Assembly: GCF_000233695.2 (NCBI RefSeq)
Contig: NZ_CM001488.1
Location: forward strand, 3,252,896-3,293,341
Length of the DNA stretch: 40,446 nt
Origin: Desulfobacter postgatei 2ac9
Lineage (GTDB): Bacteria > Desulfobacterota > Desulfobacteria > Desulfobacterales > Desulfobacteraceae
Direction of reading: 5' to 3'
Shown piece by piece: positions 1 through 7,764 of the stretch (position 1 is its first letter; the number at the start of each line of letters is the position of its first letter). The notes beneath the pieces were generated by a model. That model did not search any database and was not told where the DNA came from. It saw nothing but the letters and a program-made list of their open reading frames with translations. A program made the position numbers and the translations under genes.

Positions 1-420
1 CGTTACCCCGGTTCAACGGTACTATGACTCATCTGACTTCCTGCCATCCATCTTGACCTCCTCGCCTTTACACTTGTCAGTCAATACTTTCCTCCTTGAA
101 AGAGACGTCAGGATCTCCCACGTTCACCTATCTGCTTTGATTACATGCCATGCTCTCAGACCCCGGGAATGCTCCGTGTATCTTCCCATAAACGACACAT
201 GGAATATTGCCTTCTGAATCATCGAAATCATCGGCCATTCCAACATACTTTTTTCGGGGCTCAATCACTTCAGCAAATGCTTACGGCCTGCAATCTCTCT
301 GTCTACGCTTAGCCTGTGCCGTTACCGACACAAGCCCAAGACTCGATACGGAATGCGCTGGGTCTACGCTTTTCCGGTGGAACTTTCATCCACGAGTAGT
401 ATAGGCGCCTCGTGGCGCAC
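1..420 (-). mobile_element. Group II intron, 5' part (domain I onward), runs off the left edge
   Basis: Read on the minus strand, the sequence starting at 420 opens with GTGCGCC, matching the GUGYG 5' end of bacterial group II introns. A stem-loop follows with the usual GTGG-atgaaagtt-CCAC pattern of domain I, then several hundred bases of structured non-coding sequence. Near the left edge a short AGGAAGTCAGATGAGTC segment resembles the leader just before an intron-encoded reverse transcriptase gene, which would lie outside the window. The upstream (5') exon on the minus strand ends at 421. The identification rests on the 5' end, the hairpin and the overall look of the leader. The splice boundary is an inference, and the 3' half is not visible. 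Confidence 0.68.
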
Positions 421-633
421 CGATGATCCAGCGTTTAAAATAAATATTGATACAACTGGACAGTCGCGAGTTCTCGACTGAAATTTAATTGAAATTTTAA
501 AAAATCATACAATTTTAATAGTTGTGAGAAACTAAAAAAACCTTTCAAAATGTAATTGAATTTGATAATTTCAAAGAATTGATCTACAAAGGTCTTATTC
601 ATAGATTTTTCCTTAGATCATGCTTGATTTAAG
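421..633. other. AT-rich gene-free stretch between intron and IS630 element
   Basis: I see no gene here. The only visible structure is a short inverted repeat at 461-480 (CAGTCG...CGACTG). It is not followed by a T run, so it is not a convincing terminator. This stretch is the 5' exon side of the intron's insertion site. Confidence 0.5.
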
Positions 634-657
634 TACATGGACAAATATAAATCCAGG

Positions 658-1272
658 TTAAGAAAACGAAATTGTAAATTCCTTACCGACGCTTGCCAAT
701 ATATTATTCAACTCAGTTTTCAAAAATTCAAATCCTTTATAAGCAGATGTTGATAGCCAAAAGTACTTGATATGTTTCCATAAAATTTCAATCAGATTCA
801 ACTCCGGTGAATATTTGGGGATAAAGTATAGAAAAAGGCCTCTTTCTTCCCATGTCCCAATTTGAGATTTAAAAATGGCGCTGTGATGTATTGGAGCATT
901 ATCCAGAACAACAATGGTTCTTTTTGTTATGTAACGTGAAAACGCATCAAAGCAGGCGGTTACAATATCTGAAGTAACTGAGCAGTCAAAAACGCAAGGA
1001 AAGAAATCATTTTGCTTATTCAAGAATCCCAACACATTGATTCTTGAGGTTTTTCCACTCGGAAGCAAAAGCTGCTCATCCTCATCTTGCCAGGCATATG
1101 GAATCTCAGGCACGCCGGTAAAGCCAGATTCATCAAAATAATACAAGTCAATGATATTTGCCTGATCTTCATCTTTCAAGATTTCAATTTCCTTTTGCGC
1201 TTCCCTGAACTCGTTCTCATTGCGTTTGCTTTTGAGAGATTTCCGTCCTCGACACCAACGCAGTTTTTTTTT
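658..1272 (-). CDS. IS630 transposase, catalytic frame (DDE domain), reached by -1 shift
   Basis: The frame is open from the A9 run and continues IS630-like sequence (KLRWCRGRKSLKSK, then EFREAQKEIEILKDEDQ) into the catalytic domain. The DDE triad is visible: D in YYFDESGF, D in VVLDNAPIH, and E in PELNLIEILWKHIK. Spacing is normal for the family. A stand-alone start, a TTG at 1179, would make only 173 residues and lose the linker, so the frame is most likely translated as a fusion with the upstream frame. It ends at 658, about 24 bases inside the left end of the element. Catalytic residues look intact. Activity depends on whether the frameshift is programmed or a defect. Confidence 0.75.
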   Translation of the reverse strand, partial: KKKLRWCRGRKSLKSKRNENEFREAQKEIEILKDEDQANIIDLYYFDESGFTGVPEIPYAWQDEDEQLLLPSGKTSRINVLGFLNKQNDFFPCVFDCSVTSDIVTACFDAFSRYITKRTIVVLDNAPIHHSAIFKSQIGTWEERGLFLYFIPKYSPELNLIEILWKHIKYFWLSTSAYKGFEFLKTELNNILASVGKEFTISFS

Positions 1273-1628
1273 ATAATCCGTTTCAGGGTTTTTACGCTGA
1301 CTTTTTTACCAAATTTTTCCTGTATTTCAGTAATGGCACTTTTAAGTTGTCTTGGATTTTTCTTCACAATATCAATAACTTCATCATGCATCTCACTATG
1401 GATCAGCGGCGTTCTTCCAGAACGTGGTTTATCAATTAAAGAGTCAAATTGATATTTTTCCCATCCATCAATCCACTTCGAAACTGTTTCCTGAGTGGTC
1501 AAACATATTTGTGAAATCTGACTGATACTATACCCAGAGTTGCTCAATCGGATTGCTTGAGCCCTGAGTTTAGTACGGTTTGACTCTTCATCCGAAAATT
1601 CAATAAGTGACAGCCATTTTAATGCCAA
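1176..1628 (-). CDS. IS630 transposase, N-terminal frame (helix-turn-helix region)
   Basis: This 150-residue frame carries the DNA-binding half of an IS630 transposase. It has two helix-turn-helix-like segments: residues about 25-60 (IRLSNSGYSISQISQ, then TVSKWIDGWEKYQ) and about 85-115 (SAITEIQEKFGKKVSVKTLK). After residue 118 the sequence stops looking like the family, and the frame ends just where the catalytic half begins in the -1 frame. The switch coincides with an A9 run at 1272-1264. Normal IS630 transposases are about 340 residues in one chain, so this is half of a protein. It may be expressed on its own as a DNA-binding product or fused by frameshifting. Confidence 0.75.
   Translation of the reverse strand: MALKWLSLIEFSDEESNRTKLRAQAIRLSNSGYSISQISQICLTTQETVSKWIDGWEKYQFDSLIDKPRSGRTPLIHSEMHDEVIDIVKKNPRQLKSAITEIQEKFGKKVSVKTLKRIIKKNCVGVEDGNLSKANAMRTSSGKRKRKLKS
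1264..1272 (-). promoter_or_regulatory. A9 slippery run joining the two IS630 transposase frames
   Basis: On the minus strand the run follows ATTAT and precedes CTGCG. Slipping back one base changes the reading from the terminating frame to the DDE frame exactly where the family's similarity switches. Several IS families use A runs for -1 ribosomal frameshifting or transcriptional slippage. A simple homopolymer sequencing error would look the same. Confidence 0.5.
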
Positions 1629-1919
1629 CGGCTCAATTGGAGAAATAAATTTTTACCCGTACGTCTCATCTGATATCCTTGCTATGCAAATTTAAAAAAA
1701 CAATGATTTGTTGCAAAGCAAGATTATACAGGAATTATATTTGTCCACCTACTTACTGCCTGATTTCGATAATGTTCATTTTTAAAAAAAACTGTCAGGG
1801 GTCAGTTAAATCGAAAAGAAAAATCCAAAGGCTCATGTTTTATTCAATCCTCAGTCCTTAATGGCGAACAGATTGAATTTATTTATCATTAATAATATAA
1901 AGGTAGAGGAGTAGCGTTT

Positions 1920-3191
1920 ATGGCGCAATATACTGAAAGTACCTCTGAGGTCGTCGATACCTTGAAGGATTCTGGGCTCAGCGAAGAAACCTCTTCGGCT
2001 ATTGCAGCTCTTTTAGAAAATAACAGTACTGCTGGTCAGACAACCATACAGGCCTATGATGGCATGCCTCCGGACGACGGAACCGTTATCCTGAGCGTGG
2101 GTTCTGGTCAGACATTGTCCGAAGACCCGGGTACCCCAATCATTATTATGGATGCGGATGCACCGCCTGCAACAGTTGCGTTGGATACAAATACCAGCGC
2201 CCGGATCTTTGTTGCCGGTTCTGGTGATGATAGGATCACTACGACGGGAGACGGTAACGTAAGTATTGAAACCGGCGGTGGAAATGATACCGTTATTACA
2301 GGTAACGGTGAGGATGAGGTCATTGTCACCGGTGGGGGAAACAGTAGTATTGCAACAGGTAGTGGTGACGATACCATTACACTGACCGGTAACGGTACCC
2401 CCACGATTGACGCCGGAGACGGTAACGATGTTATTATAGTAAACACCGATCAGGGTTCTGCGACTGTTGACGGTGGTACCGGGTTTGATGATGCTTATGT
2501 GCATGATAGCCGTAGCGAACACTCAATTACCATTGAGGACGGTATAGTTACTTTGAATAGTGCACCCATCCAGCTTGAGAACGTTGAAGTGGTTCAGTAC
2601 AACGACGGTATCTCCATTTTGGCAGATGGCGCCTCTGAAGCCGTAGTTGGGCGTTTGTATGAAGTCCTTTTCGATCGTGAAGCTGACCTTGGCGGTCTGG
2701 AGTTCTGGCTTGGAAAGCTTGAGGACGGAGATTCTCTGCAACATATCGCTGCTTCCATGATGGCGTCAGAGGAATATCTTTCCCAGAATGGATCTCAAAC
2801 TAATTCGGAGTTTATAGATAGCCTTTATGAGGGTATATTAGGCCGTGAAGCGGATACTGAAGGCAAGGAATTCTGGTTGAACAAGATGTCTGAAGGTATG
2901 TCCCAAGCTGCGGTTGTCAGTGGTTTTGCTAATAGCGATGAAGCTCACCTTAAGGGCATCGACGGAACGGAGTATGTCATTAATATGAACTCCGAATTCC
3001 TGGACAACCTTTATGATAGCACATTCGAACGTGAAGCGGATACTGAAGGTAAGGAATTCTGGCTGGGCAAAATATCTGAAGGAATGTCCCAGGCAGAGGT
3101 TGCCGCTCATTTTGCTGAAAGCGATGAAGCCGTGCAGCTTATGGGCATCAACGGAACACAGTACGTCATTGATATTGACAGTGGACAATAA
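1920..3191 (+). CDS. DUF4214 / RTX-like repeat surface protein
   Basis: This is a 423-residue acidic protein with no hydrophobic signal peptide. Residues about 95-185 are glycine- and aspartate-rich repeats (GSGDDRI, GGGNDTV, GSGDDTI, GDGNDVI) like the calcium-binding beta-roll repeats of RTX proteins. Residues about 240-410 contain three DUF4214-type modules with the pattern LY...READ..G.EFWL.K...G.S. The last two are near-copies 186 bp apart. RTX repeats without a signal peptide suggest type I secretion, but no transporter is encoded here. DUF4214 proteins are often extracellular or S-layer-associated. A strong GAGG-containing ribosome site lies at 1904-1912 before the ATG. A terminator follows, so the gene is its own transcription unit beside a glycosyltransferase operon. 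It may be the protein that operon modifies, which is inference. Confidence 0.75.
   Translation: MAQYTESTSEVVDTLKDSGLSEETSSAIAALLENNSTAGQTTIQAYDGMPPDDGTVILSVGSGQTLSEDPGTPIIIMDADAPPATVALDTNTSARIFVAGSGDDRITTTGDGNVSIETGGGNDTVITGNGEDEVIVTGGGNSSIATGSGDDTITLTGNGTPTIDAGDGNDVIIVNTDQGSATVDGGTGFDDAYVHDSRSEHSITIEDGIVTLNSAPIQLENVEVVQYNDGISILADGASEAVVGRLYEVLFDREADLGGLEFWLGKLEDGDSLQHIAASMMASEEYLSQNGSQTNSEFIDSLYEGILGREADTEGKEFWLNKMSEGMSQAAVVSGFANSDEAHLKGIDGTEYVINMNSEFLDNLYDSTFEREADTEGKEFWLGKISEGMSQAEVAAHFAESDEAVQLMGINGTQYVIDIDSGQ
2844..3129 (+). repeat. Near-identical DUF4214 module duplication (186-bp period)
   Basis: Segments 2844-2943 and 3030-3129 both begin with CGTGAAGCGGATACTGAAGG and stay highly similar for 100 bases. 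The first DUF4214 module, near 2650-2750, is more diverged. This indicates a recent in-frame duplication of a 62-residue module within the gene. Confidence 0.85.
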
Positions 3192-3211
3192 GTCATTTTA
3201 AACGCTCTATT

Positions 3212-3244
3212 CATCCCCGACCTTCGGGTCGGGGATGTTTTTTT
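3212..3244 (+). terminator. Strong intrinsic terminator after the DUF4214 gene
   Basis: An 11-bp perfect stem (CATCCCCGACC / GGTCGGGGATG) closes a TTCG tetraloop and is followed by seven T residues. It lies 20 bp after the stop codon of the DUF4214 gene and ends only a few bases before the next open frame. Confidence 0.95.
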
Positions 3245-3247
3245 ATT

Positions 3248-5587
3248 TTGTTGAATCCAGATTTAAATCACATCGCCTATCTTCCTATAAGGCCCGGCAC
3301 CAGCGCAGAAATACTTGCACAACAGACGATTGGTGCGATGGTTCAGGACCGCCTGGACGAGGCTGTCAGCAGCGCCTCAATCATGCACCATAACTATCCC
3401 AATTTGCCGGAAAGCTATGTTCTATACGCCAAGGCCCTTTCAAAAGCAGGGCGGTTTTCCCAATCAATGGCAGTATGGGAAGAGGCTGTTAACTACCTTC
3501 CCCTGAAGACAATATGGCTGGCGCAGGCTATCCAGGTTGCCGTGAAAGTCGGTAATGAAGAGGTGATCAAGCGTCTCTTAAGCCTGCTGGAAGGTATTTT
3601 TATCCATCCGCCGTCTGCTGGGCTATTAGCTGAATTGACCCGGCAAGGCCGCATTGTCAGCGGAAGCGTTGGCATTCACTGTAATCAGGTAATGGGCTGG
3701 ACCTGGCTTCCCGTTGGAATGGGCCCGCGAATTGAACCCATAGGGGGTGGGGCGTCGTCTCCAACAATATTACATACGTCCATGCAAATTTGCGGAACCC
3801 ACGCGTTGCGAAGCTTTGCATTGGCTCTGCCGGAGTCGAAAGACGCCTATTCCCTGCGGGTATTCAGTCCGGATCATAAGGACATTCCGGGAAGCCCGCT
3901 GACCTGTGAGCCGGTATCAAGTATCAGTGTAAGAAAAACAAACCGGACAGGGCGGCCGGTCGTGCTTATGCCGGTATATGACGATAAAAGGGCCACCTGG
4001 ATTAGCCTTGCCAGCCTTTTGGCGAGTCAAAGGGTTTGCACCACCCCCTTTGATATCGTGGTCGTCTGGGATCATGGCCCGGACCGGCATTTGTTCCAAT
4101 ATCTTGAAAGGTTGGCCCGGTTTCAAAAGATAAAACTTGAGGTAACGCCACGAAATTTAGGATTTTTAGGCGCGGTGAATCATGGCTTGCGGCAGTATCC
4201 GAACCGGGATATTGTCCTGCTCAATGCAGATACCATTGTCAATGGAGACTGGTTCGACCGTCTTCACCGGATTTCCAGGGCATGCCCCAAGGTCGGTACG
4301 ATTACGCCCATGGGCTCTTTTGCCGAACTGGTATCTTTTCCCTCGCCAAGAGACCCGGCGGATGTGACCTCGCGAAAGACAACAGCTAAAATTGATCAAG
4401 CCTTTAAGGACGCTGCGGGTAGACGTCCCTGGCTGGAGATTCCGGTGGGGGTGGGGTTTTGCATGTATGTGACCCGGGAATTGCTGAACCGGATCGGCGG
4501 CCTTGACGGCTATTGGTTGTTCAGCGGGTACGGAGAAGAGGTGGATCTCTGCCTGCGGGCGAAAAAAGCGGGCTTTTGCAACCTTGTCGCCCTGAACGTT
4601 TTCGTGGCCCATTTCGGTAACCGCTCCTTTGGTCTCCGGAAAAAGGCCCTGGTCGCACAGAACAATAAAGCGTTGTTTTCCCGTTATCCCGAATACGACA
4701 AACAGTACCGGCAGTTTCTTCAGGACGATCCTCTGCGCCCCCATCGCGAAGCGGTGAGCCTGAAACTTTACAGGCCCCTGGACGGTCCCCTGCATATCCT
4801 CTATGCCTGGGATAAGGACAGCCCCAATATTGATTTGCTGCGGGAGGCGGGCAAACTGCAGAATCAAGCATGGGGGGCCTTGCTGATCCAAGACTTGGGT
4901 ACTAAGACCTATGTTACACTCCAGGTACGCCGGGAGATCAAGCTGGCTGATACCCGGTTTATTCTTCCCCTTCAGTGGCCCAACTTGAAAACCGCAATGG
5001 AACGCCTTTCCCCCACCTGCCTTATGTTGCACAGCCTTGCCGCCCCGGTTCTCAAGCTCGCACAGCAGCTCGGTTATCCCATGGAATTATGCCTGGGGCA
5101 ATTAACACCGCAGCTTCTGAGGCTGTGGCGAAACGGGAGCCCTTGTCCGGAAGACGCATTTAACATGATCCGCCGGGTCCATTGTCTGGACAAGGATGTG
5201 GCCGGCTGGATCAGCGCTGCCGGCATCAATGCCGAGGTGGTCTTACGGGAAAATCATATCCCGGTGTCTGAATATTTTTGTGCAGAAATACCGGCATTTC
5301 CCGCATGGCTGGTGCCGGCTCCCCGTCACCTGGAAGAGTTTCGGCGACTATGCAGTCAAGCCAGTCAGCAGAGCCGCTACGGTACGCTTTTTTATGTCCT
5401 GGGAGTTAATGATTTGTGGGGCAATACACCCAGGCCGGCCAATATCCGCCCCTGCCCACCTGTTGACAGGGAGAAAAGCACCCCTGCCAGGGCAATGCTG
5501 ATCATTGGAAATGATCCGGAACAGATTCGTATGTGGTCAGCCTGGGCTGCTGACCGGAAAATTCCCTGCTACTTGAGCGTCGCATGA
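3248..5587 (+). CDS. TPR-like plus family 2 glycosyltransferase, 779 residues
   Basis: Residues about 20-130 are helical and TPR-like (ESYVLYAKALSKAGRFSQSM). A GT-A family 2 glycosyltransferase domain starts near residue 235 (RPVVLMPVYDD). It has the metal-binding acidic motif in LLNADTIV near residue 323 and the acceptor-side motif GYGEEVDLCLRAKKAG near 426. Residues about 520-779 are unassigned. The frame opens with TTG codons at 3248 and 3251, directly after the upstream terminator, with no clear ribosome site. The first ATG, at 3338, would drop 30 residues and is a reasonable alternative. The stop overlaps the next start (ATGA), so the two are cotranslated. The likely role is transfer of a nucleotide-sugar residue to a surface glycan or glycoprotein; the substrate cannot be told. 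Confidence 0.8.
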   Translation: MLNPDLNHIAYLPIRPGTSAEILAQQTIGAMVQDRLDEAVSSASIMHHNYPNLPESYVLYAKALSKAGRFSQSMAVWEEAVNYLPLKTIWLAQAIQVAVKVGNEEVIKRLLSLLEGIFIHPPSAGLLAELTRQGRIVSGSVGIHCNQVMGWTWLPVGMGPRIEPIGGGASSPTILHTSMQICGTHALRSFALALPESKDAYSLRVFSPDHKDIPGSPLTCEPVSSISVRKTNRTGRPVVLMPVYDDKRATWISLASLLASQRVCTTPFDIVVVWDHGPDRHLFQYLERLARFQKIKLEVTPRNLGFLGAVNHGLRQYPNRDIVLLNADTIVNGDWFDRLHRISRACPKVGTITPMGSFAELVSFPSPRDPADVTSRKTTAKIDQAFKDAAGRRPWLEIPVGVGFCMYVTRELLNRIGGLDGYWLFSGYGEEVDLCLRAKKAGFCNLVALNVFVAHFGNRSFGLRKKALVAQNNKALFSRYPEYDKQYRQFLQDDPLRPHREAVSLKLYRPLDGPLHILYAWDKDSPNIDLLREAGKLQNQAWGALLIQDLGTKTYVTLQVRREIKLADTRFILPLQWPNLKTAMERLSPTCLMLHSLAAPVLKLAQQLGYPMELCLGQLTPQLLRLWRNGSPCPEDAFNMIRRVHCLDKDVAGWISAAGINAEVVLRENHIPVSEYFCAEIPAFPAWLVPAPRHLEEFRRLCSQASQQSRYGTLFYVLGVNDLWGNTPRPANIRPCPPVDREKSTPARAMLIIGNDPEQIRMWSAWAADRKIPCYLSVA

Positions 5588-7764
5588 CTCCTGAAAAATT
5601 TAAGACAACAGATCAAAGCGTTATTAAAGGCCGGATAGACGGAGTCGTCGGGCAGGGAATTTCGGGATGGGCCCTTCGCCCTTCGGATCTCGAGCAACGC
5701 CTGTGGATTGAGCTGATGGTGGACGGTGTCAGCCTGGGTGTCGGCCGGGCAGAGCACTTTCATCCGGATGCCGGACCTTATGGCGACGGCTGCTACGGAT
5801 TCTGGATTCCCATTCCCCCGGTGGTCCTGACAATGGCACAGGCGGTGGAGGTTTTCGTGGCCAACACCGGCGAAACCTTTGACCGGCCTTGGGAATTGGA
5901 GAAAACGGCTTCGGGAACCAGTGAATTGAGCCAGGTTATGACGGACGGGGGGCTGCGGCTGTCCGGATGGGCCGTGGATCCGGATAATTACCGTAAAAGC
6001 CTTCGGATCAGCGCTATATTGAACAACAGAATACTTGTATCGGTGCAGGCGGATCAGCGAAGGTTCCAGCCGGATAATACCGATGGTCATGGGTTTACCT
6101 TGACCCTGCCTCTGGACCTTGCAGACGGTAATCCCCACGAAATTACGATTCAGGATGAAAAAAACCGTAACTTGAACGGCAGTCCGGTCCGGATACAAAC
6201 CTTTCCTGAGCTTACAAGCGACTGGCTTCATAACGTTCAAATCACTGGGACGAACAAGGCGCTGCTAAAAATAATTCTTCAAAATTACGAAAACATCCTC
6301 CCCAAATCACTGGGATTTGGGCATTACCGAGAATGGAAGGAGAATTTTCCCCCCAACGCCCCTGCTCTAAAATTAAAAGGCGTTGCCGTCTGTCCGGCAG
6401 AGGCCCCGGCATCCGAAATAGGACGCCTGGCAGCCTCAAATGAAGGGGTATTGCTGATGTGTGAGGGCACGAATCTTCTGCCCCAGGCACTTGTCCGGAT
6501 GGCAGCAGCCCACCGCGAGAAACAGGCGGCCCTGGTGTACGGGGATAGCGAGATCGAAAAAGAAGAAACCATCCGCCCCCTTTTCAAACCGGCCTGGGAT
6601 CCCTTTTTATTCTGCGGGTACGATTATTTGGGCCCTGTGCTGATCGACTCCCGGATCATCCGGGACCTTGACATACGGCCTGGAGAATCCCATGTTTCCC
6701 TGCGTACGCGGCTGATTCTGGCTGCTGCCGAACATCGGGTCGCCCATCTTCCGTTTCCTGTAAGTTTGTGCAAAACCGAAATTCCGGTCGACCCGGTCGA
6801 GCGCCGGGAGGTACTCCGTGACAGCGCCTTTTTGAGGACAACAAGCGCCCAGATAACGGCGCATCCGCAGTTCACATATCTGAACCGCCTCAGCTTTCCC
6901 CTGAAGCGCCGTCCCCGGGTCAGCATCATCATTCCCACCCGGGACCGGGCCGATCTTCTTGGCGACTGCCTTGGATCCCTCGGGCAGAAAACCGCCTACG
7001 AAGCCATGGAAATTCTGATTGTGGATAACGGTTCAACAGAAGAGAAAACCTTTGAGTTATTTCGCAGGGCTGAACAGCAAGGGGCAAGGATTTTGCCTTA
7101 TCCCCATGCCTTCAACTATGCGGCCATGAACAACCGGGCGGCAGTCGAGGCCCGGGGCGAAGTGTTATGTTTTTTGAACAACGACACCCGGGTAAGGTCG
7201 AGGGAGTGGCTTTTGGAAATGCTTTCCCTTCTTTTATTACCAAAGGTGGGATGTGTCGGCGCCAAGCTCATCTGGCCCAATGAGCTGGTTCAGCACGGCG
7301 GGGTGGTTGTTGGCACCCATCAGCTTGCGGCGCACGTGGGCAATGCCTGGACTACAGATGCCCCAGGGTATATGTACCGGAACCAGCTGACCCAGCAATG
7401 GAGCGCCGTGACCGCAGCCTGTCTGCTCACCTGGAAATCCATTTTCCTGGACAATGGCGGATTTGATCCGGTTCATTATCCCGTTGCCTTTAACGATGTT
7501 GATTACTGCCTGCGCATCCGGGAGTTGGGCCATCAAATCCTTTGGACCCCCTGGGCGGAGCTTGACCATCTGGAATCCGCCAGCCGGGGCAAAGACCTTA
7601 CCCCCATTCAAAAGGCCAGAAGCGACATGGAATATCATCATTTCAGAACCCGATGGGGGCATTATGATGATCCTTTTTATAACCCGAACCTCACTCTCAG
7701 CGCTGTTGTAGAGCCTTTTGATGGTCTGGCTCTGCCGCCGCGAAAACGAAAAACACGCCTATGA
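5584..7764 (+). CDS. Family 2 glycosyltransferase with N-terminal beta domains
   Basis: This is a 726-residue protein. The N-terminal 220 residues contain two similar beta-rich units, marked by GISGWALRP near residue 25 and LRLSGWAVDPDN near 123; such units recur in large GT2 proteins of surface-glycan clusters. A linker of about 200 residues follows, which includes an ALVYGDSEIE segment like a partial GT fold. The full GT2 domain starts near 443 (PRVSIIIPTRDRADLL), with CFLNNDTRV near 530 supplying the nucleotide-sugar/metal site, and FNDVDYCLRIRELG near 636. It resembles rhamnosyl- or O-antigen-type transferases, but the sugar is unknown. It starts inside the stop of the previous gene and its own stop overlaps the next start, so it sits mid-operon. 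Confidence 0.85.
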   Translation: MTPEKFKTTDQSVIKGRIDGVVGQGISGWALRPSDLEQRLWIELMVDGVSLGVGRAEHFHPDAGPYGDGCYGFWIPIPPVVLTMAQAVEVFVANTGETFDRPWELEKTASGTSELSQVMTDGGLRLSGWAVDPDNYRKSLRISAILNNRILVSVQADQRRFQPDNTDGHGFTLTLPLDLADGNPHEITIQDEKNRNLNGSPVRIQTFPELTSDWLHNVQITGTNKALLKIILQNYENILPKSLGFGHYREWKENFPPNAPALKLKGVAVCPAEAPASEIGRLAASNEGVLLMCEGTNLLPQALVRMAAAHREKQAALVYGDSEIEKEETIRPLFKPAWDPFLFCGYDYLGPVLIDSRIIRDLDIRPGESHVSLRTRLILAAAEHRVAHLPFPVSLCKTEIPVDPVERREVLRDSAFLRTTSAQITAHPQFTYLNRLSFPLKRRPRVSIIIPTRDRADLLGDCLGSLGQKTAYEAMEILIVDNGSTEEKTFELFRRAEQQGARILPYPHAFNYAAMNNRAAVEARGEVLCFLNNDTRVRSREWLLEMLSLLLLPKVGCVGAKLIWPNELVQHGGVVVGTHQLAAHVGNAWTTDAPGYMYRNQLTQQWSAVTAACLLTWKSIFLDNGGFDPVHYPVAFNDVDYCLRIRELGHQILWTPWAELDHLESASRGKDLTPIQKARSDMEYHHFRTRWGHYDDPFYNPNLTLSAVVEPFDGLALPPRKRKTRL

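Larger units (their letters stand above)
634..1661 (-). mobile_element. IS630-family insertion sequence
   Basis: The two transposase frames (1628 down to 658) are flanked by imperfect inverted repeats. Reading inward, the left end begins TACATGGACAAATATAAAT and the right end begins TACGGGTAAAAATTTATTT on the other strand; 13 of about 20 positions agree. Both ends start with TA, as expected for IS630 elements, which insert at and duplicate TA. The implied length of about 1.03 kb fits the family. The exact ends are my reading of weak repeats and could be off by a few bases. Confidence 0.65.

Noticed and set aside
207-404. 65-codon plus-strand frame
   Set aside because: It is antisense to the structured group II intron 5' region; such frames are often annotated as hypothetical proteins but have no ribosome site here.
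1679-1861. 60-codon plus-strand frame between the IS630 element and the DUF4214 gene
   Set aside because: AT-rich, with no motif and no ribosome site. The 258-bp gap seems non-coding; I could not place a convincing promoter in it.
4166-5032. 288-codon minus-strand frame
   Set aside because: It is a shadow of the GT2 gene, with no domain motif or ribosome site.
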